Shown here: in pieces, positions 1 through 7,191 of the stretch
How positions within the stretch are numbered: position 1 is the stretch's first letter
How the letters are laid out: the number at the start of each line of letters is the position of its first letter
Source of the DNA: Sulfurimonas sp.
GTDB taxonomy: Bacteria > Campylobacterota > Campylobacteria > Campylobacterales > Sulfurimonadaceae
Assembly (NCBI GenBank): GCA_026987995.1
Contig: JALSMC010000230.1
Span: 1 to 10,824 of the forward strand
DNA: 10,824 bases
Reading direction: 5' to 3'
Notes under the pieces: generated by a model
Seen by the model: the letters and a program-made list of their open reading frames with translations, nothing else
Databases searched by the model: none
What the model was told of the DNA's origin: nothing
Position numbers and translations under genes: made by a program

Positions 1-41
1 ACTGATAAAAATACCCTTTTGAAGTTATCCACTAGTTTGAT

Positions 42-500
42 TTAAGATAGCAATATCGGCTCTTTAAGGTGTGATTTATAGGTGATGTTTTCTTTATATT
101 TTTGAATCTTTTCTGCGACTTTAAAGAGTTCCGTATTGAGTACATTATAATCAAAAGGTTTGATAATATATCCATCTACATGAGACTTAATAGCTTCCAT
201 TAGGTAGTTTGAGTCAATATGTGCAGTAGTGATAACAATAGGAACTTCACTATCTACTTCTCTTATTTTACTTATCATGTCCGACCCATTCATCTTAGGC
301 ATTGAGATATCTGTAAGAACAATATCAAAATTGTTTTTATTAAATAGCTCTAAACCTTCTAAACCATTTGAGGCGAGAGTAACGGAGGCAAAAAGCTTTT
401 GTAGATAAAGTCCCATAGACTTTTGAATATCAAGTTCATCTTCTACATAAAGTATATTTAAATCTGTAGTAAACTTTTTTAATTCTTTAATATTGACCAT
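42..500 (-). CDS. Single-domain response regulator (REC only)
   Basis: A 152-residue CheY-like receiver that takes a phosphoryl group from a histidine kinase. The acidic pocket is E20-D21, the phosphoacceptor is D64 (LTDISMP), the switch Thr is T92 and the conserved Lys is K114 (IIKPFD), so it looks competent for phosphotransfer. After the receiver (about residues 12-130) there is only a short helical tail, residues 131-152, and no DNA-binding or enzymatic output domain. It starts 2 nt after the stop of the histidine kinase gene, which makes that kinase its likely partner and translational coupling likely; a weak AAAGG lies about 12 nt upstream, inside the kinase gene. The N-terminal half is close to that of the REC-PAS-PilZ protein at 3068-4567, about half identical over the first 72 residues by eye. 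It may act as a CheY-like protein-binding output or as a phosphate sink. The frame stays open after the stop codon to the window edge (13 codons), so a longer ancestral protein cannot be excluded. Confidence 0.9.
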   Translation of the reverse strand: MVNIKELKKFTTDLNILYVEDELDIQKSMGLYLQKLFASVTLASNGLEGLELFNKNNFDIVLTDISMPKMNGSDMISKIREVDSEVPIVITTAHIDSNYLMEAIKSHVDGYIIKPFDYNVLNTELFKVAEKIQKYKENITYKSHLKEPILLS

Positions 501-502
501 AT

Positions 503-2308
503 TTATTTATTGCCTTTTTTTTCAAAATCATAAGGTAATTTTATCTCAAAACAGACACCACTATTTTTATTAAATGCTATTATAGTACCCTTTAAGTGTT
601 TTTCTATGATTGTTTTACTCATATACAGACCTAAACCTGTACCATTTTTTTCATCTTTAGTAGTAAAATATGGATTAAATATTTCATCCATGATCTCCTT
701 ATTTATACCACCTGCATTGTCACAAACAGTAATTTTTATACTATTTTCATAAGATATAAGTTGAATTTTTATCTCTTGCTTATCTATATCTTTATCTATA
801 AATGCTTCTTTAGCATTTTTTATTATATTGATTAAAACTTGCATTAACTCTCTAGAAAAAGTTTTTATTTTTACCGAAACATCAATATCTAGTGCTAAAC
901 TTATATTATTGTTCTTTAATGACTTACCAATTATGGCTAAAGTTTCATCAATCACTCTTTTAATGTGTACTTCATCAGGATGTCTGTTTGGCTTAAAGAA
1001 CTCTCTAAAATCATCTATAGTTTGAGAGAGCTCTTGTGTTTGCTTGATTATATCTTTAGATATCTCTACAAGCTCATCATTATCAAGCAGGTCAAGCTCT
1101 ATATCTGCTTGTATATTATTAGCATCCATCGCAATAACACTGATGGGTTGGCGCCATTGATGCGCTATCATACTTATCATCTCACCCATTGCAGCATGAC
1201 GAGACTGTGCTATCATTATCTCTTCTTGTTCATGTAGTTCTGCTGCTTGTGTTTTTTCCTTTGTTATATCTGTATGAAAACCAACCATACGAATAGCCTC
1301 GCCTTTCTCATTAAAAAAAGTTTTCCCACGATCAAGTACCCATACCCAAGAGCCGTTCTTATGTCGAAGACGGTGTACTGTATGGTACTCATACTCAGGA
1401 TTTGCATGTGCCTTAGCAACTTCTTCAAGTGCATCTTCCAAATCATCAGGATGCACTCTACTCTCCCAAGTCTCAAACTCATTTTTTAGTTCATCATCTT
1501 TATATCCAAGCATCTCTTTCCAGCGAGGGGAGAAGTAAATGGTGCCCTCGGCTATATTCCAATCCCAAAGACCATCATTTGTTCCTTCTATAGCTAATGC
1601 ATACTGTTTGTTAAACTCTCTAAGTCTTCGCTCATTTTTACGAATCACATTCAAATACTTCTTAATCCTATTGCGAATATATAACATGAAAAGTATGAAA
1701 AAAGCAACAGTAAAAACACTTAGACTAATAATAACTCTATTAAAACTTAAAAATGTTTCATGAGCATTTTTTTGAAAAGTATTTGCCTTTGTGTGTGCAT
1801 ATTTGTAAAGTAAGCCTGCTGATTCTTCAAGGCTTTTTACATGTTCAGCACCTTTGTTTTTTGTTATAAACTCTGCCTCTTCAAATCTATTTTCTTCTAT
1901 AAGCCTTATAACCTCATCACGAATTGGCTTCCATTGATGAAAAAGTTCTTTTGTTTCTTTCTCTAGTGCTACACCCTTATCTCCTAAAATATCATTTTCT
2001 ATACTTTGAAGAGTTTTATAAACTACTTTTTCCTCTGTGTCTACTTTATCTATAAAAATGTGTCTCTCTTTTACTGTTGATGAAAGTACAATATCCTTCA
2101 TATCTCTATGTATCTTAATAACACTTTTTTGCACTAGTAAAGCGGCATTAGAGACTTTGAGTGGATGGTCATAAATACTTTCAACTGTTATATGTAACTT
2201 ATCTATAGTATAAAGACTTACTATATTTACTAGAAGGACAAACACTACACTAACTATCGCGAATATAGTTATTATTTTTCCTTCATTGTTTGGATTCATA
2301 TATTTCAT
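503..2308 (-). CDS. Membrane sensor histidine kinase, 4HB-MCP sensor plus PAS domain
   Basis: A 601-residue inner-membrane histidine kinase. Visible parts are TM1 (about 11-34), a mostly helical extracytoplasmic region (about 35-188) resembling the four-helix-bundle ligand domain of chemoreceptors (note YDHPLKVSNAAL near 46-57), TM2 (about 190-212), a PAS_3-type domain with PAC end (about 235-350), a dimerisation/phosphoacceptor segment with H383 in AHQWRQP, and a HATPase domain. The HATPase shows the N box (N493, N497), G1 box (DNAGG, 530-534), F box (NPYFTT, 545-550) and G2 box (GTGLGLYMSK, 556-565), so it should be active. It has no receiver of its own. The start used has AAGGAG about 5 nt upstream, overlapping the stop of the preceding di-iron gene (TAAGGAG); Met4 is a possible alternative start. 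The REC gene follows 2 nt after the stop. What it senses is not shown by the sequence; the neighbouring ODP-type protein is a candidate input through the cytoplasmic PAS or kinase core. Confidence 0.93.
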   Translation of the reverse strand: MKYMNPNNEGKIITIFAIVSVVFVLLVNIVSLYTIDKLHITVESIYDHPLKVSNAALLVQKSVIKIHRDMKDIVLSSTVKERHIFIDKVDTEEKVVYKTLQSIENDILGDKGVALEKETKELFHQWKPIRDEVIRLIEENRFEEAEFITKNKGAEHVKSLEESAGLLYKYAHTKANTFQKNAHETFLSFNRVIISLSVFTVAFFILFMLYIRNRIKKYLNVIRKNERRLREFNKQYALAIEGTNDGLWDWNIAEGTIYFSPRWKEMLGYKDDELKNEFETWESRVHPDDLEDALEEVAKAHANPEYEYHTVHRLRHKNGSWVWVLDRGKTFFNEKGEAIRMVGFHTDITKEKTQAAELHEQEEIMIAQSRHAAMGEMISMIAHQWRQPISVIAMDANNIQADIELDLLDNDELVEISKDIIKQTQELSQTIDDFREFFKPNRHPDEVHIKRVIDETLAIIGKSLKNNNISLALDIDVSVKIKTFSRELMQVLINIIKNAKEAFIDKDIDKQEIKIQLISYENSIKITVCDNAGGINKEIMDEIFNPYFTTKDEKNGTGLGLYMSKTIIEKHLKGTIIAFNKNSGVCFEIKLPYDFEKKGNK

Positions 2309-2316
2309 GTATCTCC

Positions 2317-3075
2317 TTAATACAACTCATCTAGTAAATCACTTCCACATTCTAACTCATCCAACCACTCTAAAAATAGCTCAATATTATCATCTTTAAA
2401 AACAAATCCATGCTGAGGGACTATCATACTAATGTTGAGTTGTCTCATCTCTCTCACCCAAGCTCTACATAATTTGTTTGAGCCCATATAGCGTTTATGA
2501 AAACCTGCTAAATGCTCTTTATGCTCTTCAAAGTTCTCTACCTGTTTGTGTTCAGGAGATGAAACTATAGCGGCTCCTATATCTCCCGAGAAAACTATTT
2601 TAGATTTTGTATCATAAAGGGAGAAGTTACCAGGAGAGTGTAAAAAGTGTGCAGGAATAAACTTTATATAATCCTCCCCGAACTTCAACTGTGCACCCTT
2701 ATCTGCCAAAGGCATCACCCGACTCATCTCCGTAAAACCATAGTGACTCATAAACCTAATCCAGATAGAGCTCATAATAAACTTCGCTTTAGTACTGATG
2801 GACCACTGCCCGATAGAGCCTGCCACATCAGGGTCTTGATGAGAAAAGAAGATATATTTAATATTTTCTATCTCTACATGCTCACTTACAGCCTCATACA
2901 TCTCATCAAAAATAGCCTCACTTCCTGGATCTATCAAAAAACCAGCACCATTTTTTACTATAAGGTATTGATTTACAGAGAGATAAGCATCTTCATGTGA
3001 CTCATCATCAAAACTAAACATAATATACTTGTGTGATTCATCCTCATATAGTATTTCATAATTTTTATTATCCAT
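2317..3075 (-). CDS. Oxygen-binding di-iron protein (ODP-like), flavodiiron-type MBL fold
   Basis: A 252-residue cytoplasmic metallo-beta-lactamase-fold protein of the flavodiiron class without the C-terminal flavodoxin domain of true flavodiiron NO/O2 reductases (about 400 residues). Metal-ligand positions follow the flavodiiron pattern closely: H79-x-D81-x-D83 (SHQDPDV), H146 (HSPGN), D165 (FSGDIG) and H222 (VPQHG). Glu at position 81 is replaced by Asp, and His at 84 by Val, compared with classical flavodiiron proteins. Stand-alone proteins of this shape in Treponema denticola and Thermotoga maritima (ODP) bind O2 as a stable di-iron peroxo species and modulate the chemotaxis kinase CheA; that is family knowledge. 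The gene lies between a REC-PAS-PilZ gene (8-nt overlap) and a histidine kinase gene (8-nt gap), which supports a sensor role rather than catalysis. A good SD (AAGGGG, 7 nt before ATG) sits inside the upstream gene. A catalytic role with a separate electron donor remains possible. Confidence 0.85.
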   Translation of the reverse strand: MDNKNYEILYEDESHKYIMFSFDDESHEDAYLSVNQYLIVKNGAGFLIDPGSEAIFDEMYEAVSEHVEIENIKYIFFSHQDPDVAGSIGQWSISTKAKFIMSSIWIRFMSHYGFTEMSRVMPLADKGAQLKFGEDYIKFIPAHFLHSPGNFSLYDTKSKIVFSGDIGAAIVSSPEHKQVENFEEHKEHLAGFHKRYMGSNKLCRAWVREMRQLNISMIVPQHGFVFKDDNIELFLEWLDELECGSDLLDELY

Positions 3076-4567
3076 TTTGCATCCCCTTAATTTCTCGAAT
3101 GAGTTCCATCTGTCTTTTTGTGATGTACTTCACTAAAGCACTCTTTTTTAAATCTTTAAACATAAAAACAAGACTAAAACTACGTTTTGACTCTTGCTTT
3201 CTAAATAGTGTCGCTTTTGTGTTAATGATGAGAGGTTTCTTATCTAACTCTAAAACCATATCTAAGACCACTTCACTCTCTTTATCTAAACCAGGAGGCA
3301 ACATTCCTAACTTTAATTTTACTGCATCAAGTGATATATCTTCTATCTCTGTGTCACCCTGATATTTTCTCTCATCTACAAAAAGAGAGACTGTCTGCTT
3401 TCCACTAGGAACTACACGAATAGTTTTTCTTGTAATAGGAGAAGTAGGTACAAACTTGAGTGTTTTAAAAGATATACTCTGCGTCTCAAAACTTATTCTG
3501 TCTATATTTGATGCTTCTATTGCATGAGGCAGAGCATCTGAAACTATGAGTGTTTTTTGCTCTATCTGTACTGCTTTTTGTTGCATATATGTTGTTTTTA
3601 TATCTAAGATACCATCTTCGATACTAGCTATTAAACTGTCATTTGTAATACTCAGACCTTTATAGTAGTTATGTAACTCTATCTTGGCATGATTGCGTTG
3701 TATAATCTCTAAAAACTTATATATAGCTGCTGTGTTAGAAGCCACATCATCTTTTTCACTCTCTCTTGCATCAAACAACTTGAGTAAATTTAGCTCTGTA
3801 ATGTCGTCAAATGATAAAACACCATAACCCTCTTTTTCAGGTATTGGCTGATACTTGATGATAAAGTGACAAGTTTTATCTTCTTTATTTTTCATCTTAA
3901 TGTTATAGAGTTTATTTGGATTGTTTTTCACTACTTCTAGTGCATCAGTCTCATCATGGTTATACAAAAAGTCTTGATGCTCTAAAAACCTATCTCCAAG
4001 CAGTGCTAAATGTTCTTTACACTCATCTACTGACTCAAAACCAAAGAACTCCAAGAAAGTGTCATTTGCTAAGACTACATTTGATTTTTGAAGTAAAACG
4101 ACCATAGAACTTTGGTATTCAAAGATATTTTTGAGATGCATTTGAAACATTCTTTCATGCTGCTCTTGCTTTATTTTCATTACTGTTTCATAGAGTACTT
4201 CTGAAAGTTCTGCGACATTTACAGGTTTTTTTAAAAAGCGAAATATCCCAAGCTCAATCCCCTCTAAAAGATACTCTTTATCATCATAGGCTGACATTAT
4301 TATGATTTTTGTCTCAGGATGAATCTTATGAATATGCCGACTCAGTTCCATCCCATCCATATTAGGCATTTTTATATCCGTAATAACTATAGGAAAGTGT
4401 TGTTTTTTAAAGAGGTCTAAACCTTTCTTCCCATCCTCCGCTAAAGAAACATGTGCAAAAAACTTTTTTAATAATTTTACAGCATTATTTCGCAGTGCTG
4501 TGTTATCTTCTACATAGAGGATACTGAGATGTTTGGTTAGGCTTTGTAGCTCTTTTAAGTTCGTCAT
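3068..4567 (-). CDS. Response regulator with REC, PAS and PilZ-type domains
   Basis: A 499-residue soluble protein. The N-terminal receiver (about 12-130) has E20-D21, phosphoacceptor D64 (ITDIKMP), S92 and K114-P115, all expected for phosphorylation. Residues about 145-258 look like a PAS domain, ending in LSFDDITELN. Residues about 298-375 (starting YYKGLSI) resemble the YcgR-like N-terminal domain that precedes PilZ in many proteins. The C-terminal part (about 377-490) resembles PilZ, the c-di-GMP receptor domain: R380-x3-R384 (RKTIR) followed by D410-x-S412-x2-A415. The last position is Gly in the usual D/NxSxxG motif, so c-di-GMP binding is likely but not certain. It overlaps the diguanylate cyclase gene by 4 nt (ATGA) and the ODP-like gene by 8 nt. 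Inference: it joins phosphorelay and c-di-GMP signals, perhaps acting on flagella or surface structures. The SD is weak (AGAGA), as expected for a start coupled to the upstream stop. Confidence 0.88.
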   Translation of the reverse strand: MTNLKELQSLTKHLSILYVEDNTALRNNAVKLLKKFFAHVSLAEDGKKGLDLFKKQHFPIVITDIKMPNMDGMELSRHIHKIHPETKIIIMSAYDDKEYLLEGIELGIFRFLKKPVNVAELSEVLYETVMKIKQEQHERMFQMHLKNIFEYQSSMVVLLQKSNVVLANDTFLEFFGFESVDECKEHLALLGDRFLEHQDFLYNHDETDALEVVKNNPNKLYNIKMKNKEDKTCHFIIKYQPIPEKEGYGVLSFDDITELNLLKLFDARESEKDDVASNTAAIYKFLEIIQRNHAKIELHNYYKGLSITNDSLIASIEDGILDIKTTYMQQKAVQIEQKTLIVSDALPHAIEASNIDRISFETQSISFKTLKFVPTSPITRKTIRVVPSGKQTVSLFVDERKYQGDTEIEDISLDAVKLKLGMLPPGLDKESEVVLDMVLELDKKPLIINTKATLFRKQESKRSFSLVFMFKDLKKSALVKYITKRQMELIREIKGMQNG

Positions 4568-5625
4568 GACATCTCTGCATCATTACTAATGAAAACATCA
4601 GAAACACGATTTTTACCTTTTGATTTTGCATCATACATTGCAGCATCTGCATTAGCGATTAAATGTTCTGTACTATTGTCACACTCCCACAGTGTTGCAA
4701 CACCAAAACTACAAGTAAACCTGTGAATAGGTTCGAGCTTCATAGATTCAACCGTAACTCTTAATTTCTCAGCTAACCGCAGTGCTCCTTCTTTATCAAG
4801 CATAGGAGTCACAATAATAAATTCCTCACCTCCCCATCTTGCCACACTATCACTGCCACGTACTTCACTTTGTACTTTGTGTGCTAATGCTTGGAGTACT
4901 TTATCTCCTATCTCATGCCCATAGTAATCATTTATTTTTTTAAAATCATCTATGTCAAAGAGGATTAAAGAGAGCGGGGTTTTATATCTATTTGCTTTAC
5001 TTGCTTCTTCTTTGAGTATTTCATTTATTTTTCTTCTATTGTACAAAGATGTGAGTGGATCTGTGTTTGAGAGTAGTTCTAAACTTTGATAGGAGTGTTC
5101 TAGTGCTATCTCCATACTAACAATCATCGCAGCTATAGTAAGTGAAGCAAAAACAAGTCTAAAAAAGGCTATCATATCCCACATACCATGATTCCATACC
5201 CCAATATTTATATATGCCAAGGTAAAAATGATTCCCAAATATATAGCACTGAGTAGTGTTCCCTTTTTTAGTCCAAGAAGAGTAATAGAAACTATAGGAA
5301 ACAACTGACTCCAAATAAGTCCAAAACTCGTATTTTGATTCACATATACAAAGGCGATGAAGAATACAAAAAACTCAACTATAACAGCATTACGAACCCG
5401 CCCGATTTTTTTGTTATATCGTAAATCTATAAGTAAAAGAGTAGAAACCAATGCTCCTGCAAAGTTTAAATATGCAGTAGTATGATGTCCCACAGCATAA
5501 TTAAATGCGATAAAAATAAGAAAAATAAAAGTGGAAACAGATAAAAAGATATTTAAAAGCACTAAATGTCGTATTAAACGGCTATCGTTTGTCTCTATAT
5601 CTGAAGTAAGTATATTCTTTAACAA
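4564..5625 (-). CDS. Membrane diguanylate cyclase (GGDEF), TTG start
   Basis: A 353-residue inner-membrane diguanylate cyclase that makes c-di-GMP from two GTP. The N-terminal part holds about six hydrophobic helices (near 20-42, 51-68, 78-96, 101-118, 122-142 and 152-175) with no recognised extracytoplasmic ligand domain. The catalytic domain starts at DPLTSLYNRR (189-198), with metal-binding D224 (LFDIDDF) and active site GGEEF (265-269). An intact inhibitory I-site, R256-x2-D259, lies five residues before GGEEF, so product feedback is expected. The start is TTG at 5623-5625: it has AGGAG 5 nt upstream, and the first in-frame ATG would be residue 148, inside the membrane region. It is the first gene of the signalling operon and its stop overlaps the next start in ATGA. 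A C-terminal tail of about 14 residues follows the cyclase domain. Confidence 0.93.
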   Translation of the reverse strand: MLKNILTSDIETNDSRLIRHLVLLNIFLSVSTFIFLIFIAFNYAVGHHTTAYLNFAGALVSTLLLIDLRYNKKIGRVRNAVIVEFFVFFIAFVYVNQNTSFGLIWSQLFPIVSITLLGLKKGTLLSAIYLGIIFTLAYINIGVWNHGMWDMIAFFRLVFASLTIAAMIVSMEIALEHSYQSLELLSNTDPLTSLYNRRKINEILKEEASKANRYKTPLSLILFDIDDFKKINDYYGHEIGDKVLQALAHKVQSEVRGSDSVARWGGEEFIIVTPMLDKEGALRLAEKLRVTVESMKLEPIHRFTCSFGVATLWECDNSTEHLIANADAAMYDAKSKGKNRVSDVFISNDAEMS

Positions 5626-5651
5626 GTATGCTCCTATAGAACTTCTACTTC

Positions 5652-5657
5652 ATTATA
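5652..5657 (-). promoter_or_regulatory. Candidate -10 element of the signalling operon
   Basis: A perfect TATAAT, read on the minus strand within TTTTATAATG, lies 26 bases before the TTG start of the diguanylate cyclase gene. It would give a leader of roughly 20 nt containing the AGGAG at 5631-5635. No good -35 box is present at 17 bp (TTACTT), but upstream sequence is T-rich, as is usual for sigma70 promoters of Campylobacterota. It sits in the 55-bp gap after selO, so the operon may be transcribed from here as well as by read-through from selO. Sequence-only prediction. Confidence 0.5.
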
Positions 5658-5680
5658 AAACCTTCTGTATTAAAAAGTAA

Positions 5681-7120
5681 TTAAGAAGAACAAGAAAGTT
5701 TGATGTTTTTAGACGAGAGGGGTACTGCTTTGCATAAATATTCTAGTCCTTCATGTTCATCAAATGGTTTATATGCCACCTTGAGTAAGTCATTTACCAT
5801 ACTAAAGTCATCAGCTTGTGCTTTTTCTATGGCTTCTTGAAGTATATGGTTTTTTAATATATATTTCGGATTTATAGCTAACATATTCTCATGGCGTTTC
5901 TCTGTTGACACATCTTCTTTTTCTAAACGCGACTCATACATATTTAACCACTTCTCTAGATGCTCTGTATTTATACAGATATCTAGTAAGGGAAATTTAT
6001 TGCCCTTATATCGTGAGAGTATTCTAAAAAAGAGTGTGTAGTCAACACTTGCCATCTCTAAAGAGCGAAACAGCTGGTAAATAAGATTTTCATCCTCTGC
6101 ATCTTGCATCTGTAAACCCAGTTTTTTTTGCATTATTTCACTATACTCTCTCTCTAGCAGTGGGCGAAAGAGATCATCTAAAATCTCATCCATCTCATCA
6201 TAGTTTATAATGGGTGAGAGTGCTACGGCTAAACGCTCTAAGTTCCACTGTGCTGTTGCTGGTTGGTTTGAAAATCTATACTGCCCATCTACATCCGTAT
6301 GGTTGCAAATATACTCTTTTTTATAGTCATCTAAAAAAGCAAAAGGTCCGTAGTCTATTGTTCTACCATCGATGGACATGTTGTCTGTGTTCATAACGCC
6401 ATGGTTAAAACCTACACTCTGCCATTTTGCTATTGTTAAAGCTGTGTTTTTTACTATCTCAGCATACATTTTCAAGTATGCATTCTCTTCACCTTTGAGA
6501 TGAGGAAATGATTCAGCTATAACATAATCAGCTAAAGTTTGAAGTTTTGAATGCTCCCCTGTAGAGTTAAAGTACTCAAATGTTCCAAAACGCACCCATG
6601 TAGGAGAAAGCCTTAAGACTAATGCCCCTTTCTCCCATCTAGCACGTGCTACATCTGTATCACTTCCTATAAGGGCTAAAGCACGAGTAGTACTTATACC
6701 CAAACCATGCATAGCCTCACTCACAAGGTACTCACGTATAGATGAGCGAAGAACTGCACGTCCATCACCTTGACGAGAGTACTCTGTAAGCCCTGCCCCT
6801 TTTACTTGCAAGTTCCAGCCATTAACTTTACCAAGATTTATAGCACGACCATCGCCTAAACGCCCTGCAAAATGCCCAAACTGATGTCCAGAGTAACACA
6901 TAGCAAAAGTTTCACTGCCCTCTAGTTTTTCACTTCCATTTATAATGCACAAGAGTTTATCATCAAGGTTTAAATCTTCATCGACTCCGAGAAGTTTTGC
7001 AGCATCCTGCGAAGTAGAGATAATAAAAGGTTTATCAAGTGGTGTTGGCTCTACTTTTGTATAAAAAGGAGCTTCTAGTTCTAGGTATGGGGTGGTAAGT
7101 TTTAGGTTTGAGAATTTCAT
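5681..7120 (-). CDS. selO: Protein adenylyltransferase SelO (YdiU family)
   Basis: A 479-residue member of the SelO/YdiU (UPF0061) pseudokinase family, which moves AMP from ATP onto Ser/Thr/Tyr of target proteins and is linked to redox stress. The family pattern is clear: CYSGHQFGHFAGRLGDGRA (75-93), nucleotide-contacting K107 in LQVKGAG, QGDGRAVLRSS (117-127), and metal or catalytic-loop residues D246-N247 (MNTDN) and D256 (TIDYGPF). Length matches bacterial SelO. The protein ends C477-S478-S479, encoded TGT-TCT-TCT, matching the place of the C-terminal selenocysteine (USS) of eukaryotic SelO; here it is a normal Cys codon. The start is chosen by alignment of the early FYTKVEPTPL segment with the family; no Shine-Dalgarno is visible before it. 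It is transcribed away from the nitroreductase-like gene and toward the signalling operon, 55 bp ahead of the diguanylate cyclase. Confidence 0.95.
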   Translation of the reverse strand: MKFSNLKLTTPYLELEAPFYTKVEPTPLDKPFIISTSQDAAKLLGVDEDLNLDDKLLCIINGSEKLEGSETFAMCYSGHQFGHFAGRLGDGRAINLGKVNGWNLQVKGAGLTEYSRQGDGRAVLRSSIREYLVSEAMHGLGISTTRALALIGSDTDVARARWEKGALVLRLSPTWVRFGTFEYFNSTGEHSKLQTLADYVIAESFPHLKGEENAYLKMYAEIVKNTALTIAKWQSVGFNHGVMNTDNMSIDGRTIDYGPFAFLDDYKKEYICNHTDVDGQYRFSNQPATAQWNLERLAVALSPIINYDEMDEILDDLFRPLLEREYSEIMQKKLGLQMQDAEDENLIYQLFRSLEMASVDYTLFFRILSRYKGNKFPLLDICINTEHLEKWLNMYESRLEKEDVSTEKRHENMLAINPKYILKNHILQEAIEKAQADDFSMVNDLLKVAYKPFDEHEGLEYLCKAVPLSSKNIKLSCSS

Positions 7121-7143
7121 ATTATGGTTTTATCAAAAGTGAG

Positions 7144-7149
7144 ATTAAA
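7144..7149 (-). promoter_or_regulatory. Possible -10 element for selO
   Basis: Minus-strand TTTAAT, five of six matches to TATAAT, lies 24 bases upstream of the selO ATG and would leave a leader of about 17 nt. No convincing -35 box is seen. The leader lacks a purine-rich SD. Such hexamers are common in AT-rich DNA, so this is tentative. Confidence 0.25.
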
Positions 7150-7185
7150 CATAACTACAATAATTTTTTAGCTTCTCTTTTAGAG

Positions 7186-7191
7186 GATAAT
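7186..7191 (+). promoter_or_regulatory. Possible -10 element for the nitroreductase-like gene
   Basis: GATAAT, five of six matches to TATAAT, lies 28 bases before the ATG at 7220, with a run of T residues (7164-7169) about 16 bases further upstream, as in Campylobacterota promoters. Because the adjoining genes diverge, each needs its own promoter in this 99-bp gap, which supports the general location but not the exact hexamer. Confidence 0.3.

Noticed and set aside
25-33. TTATCCACT resembling a DnaA box (TTATCCACA)
   Set aside because: A single site with one mismatch, without a cluster, an AT-rich unwinding region or dnaA nearby; probably chance.
515-522. Run of eight T (A8 on the minus strand) near the kinase gene end, a possible slippage site that could fuse kinase and receiver
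   Set aside because: Both alternative frames reach stop codons within a few codons (for example TAA at 507-509), so slippage would not create a fusion with the response regulator.
1264-1482. Second minus-strand frame inside the histidine kinase PAS region
   Set aside because: It is an out-of-frame reading of the PAS-coding part; the kinase frame is continuous and carries all motifs, so there is no frameshift.
2647-3362. Plus-strand open frames of about 110 codons opposite the di-iron and PilZ genes
   Set aside because: Both are antisense to well-supported genes, have unnatural composition rich in His, Ile and Cys, and show no domain.
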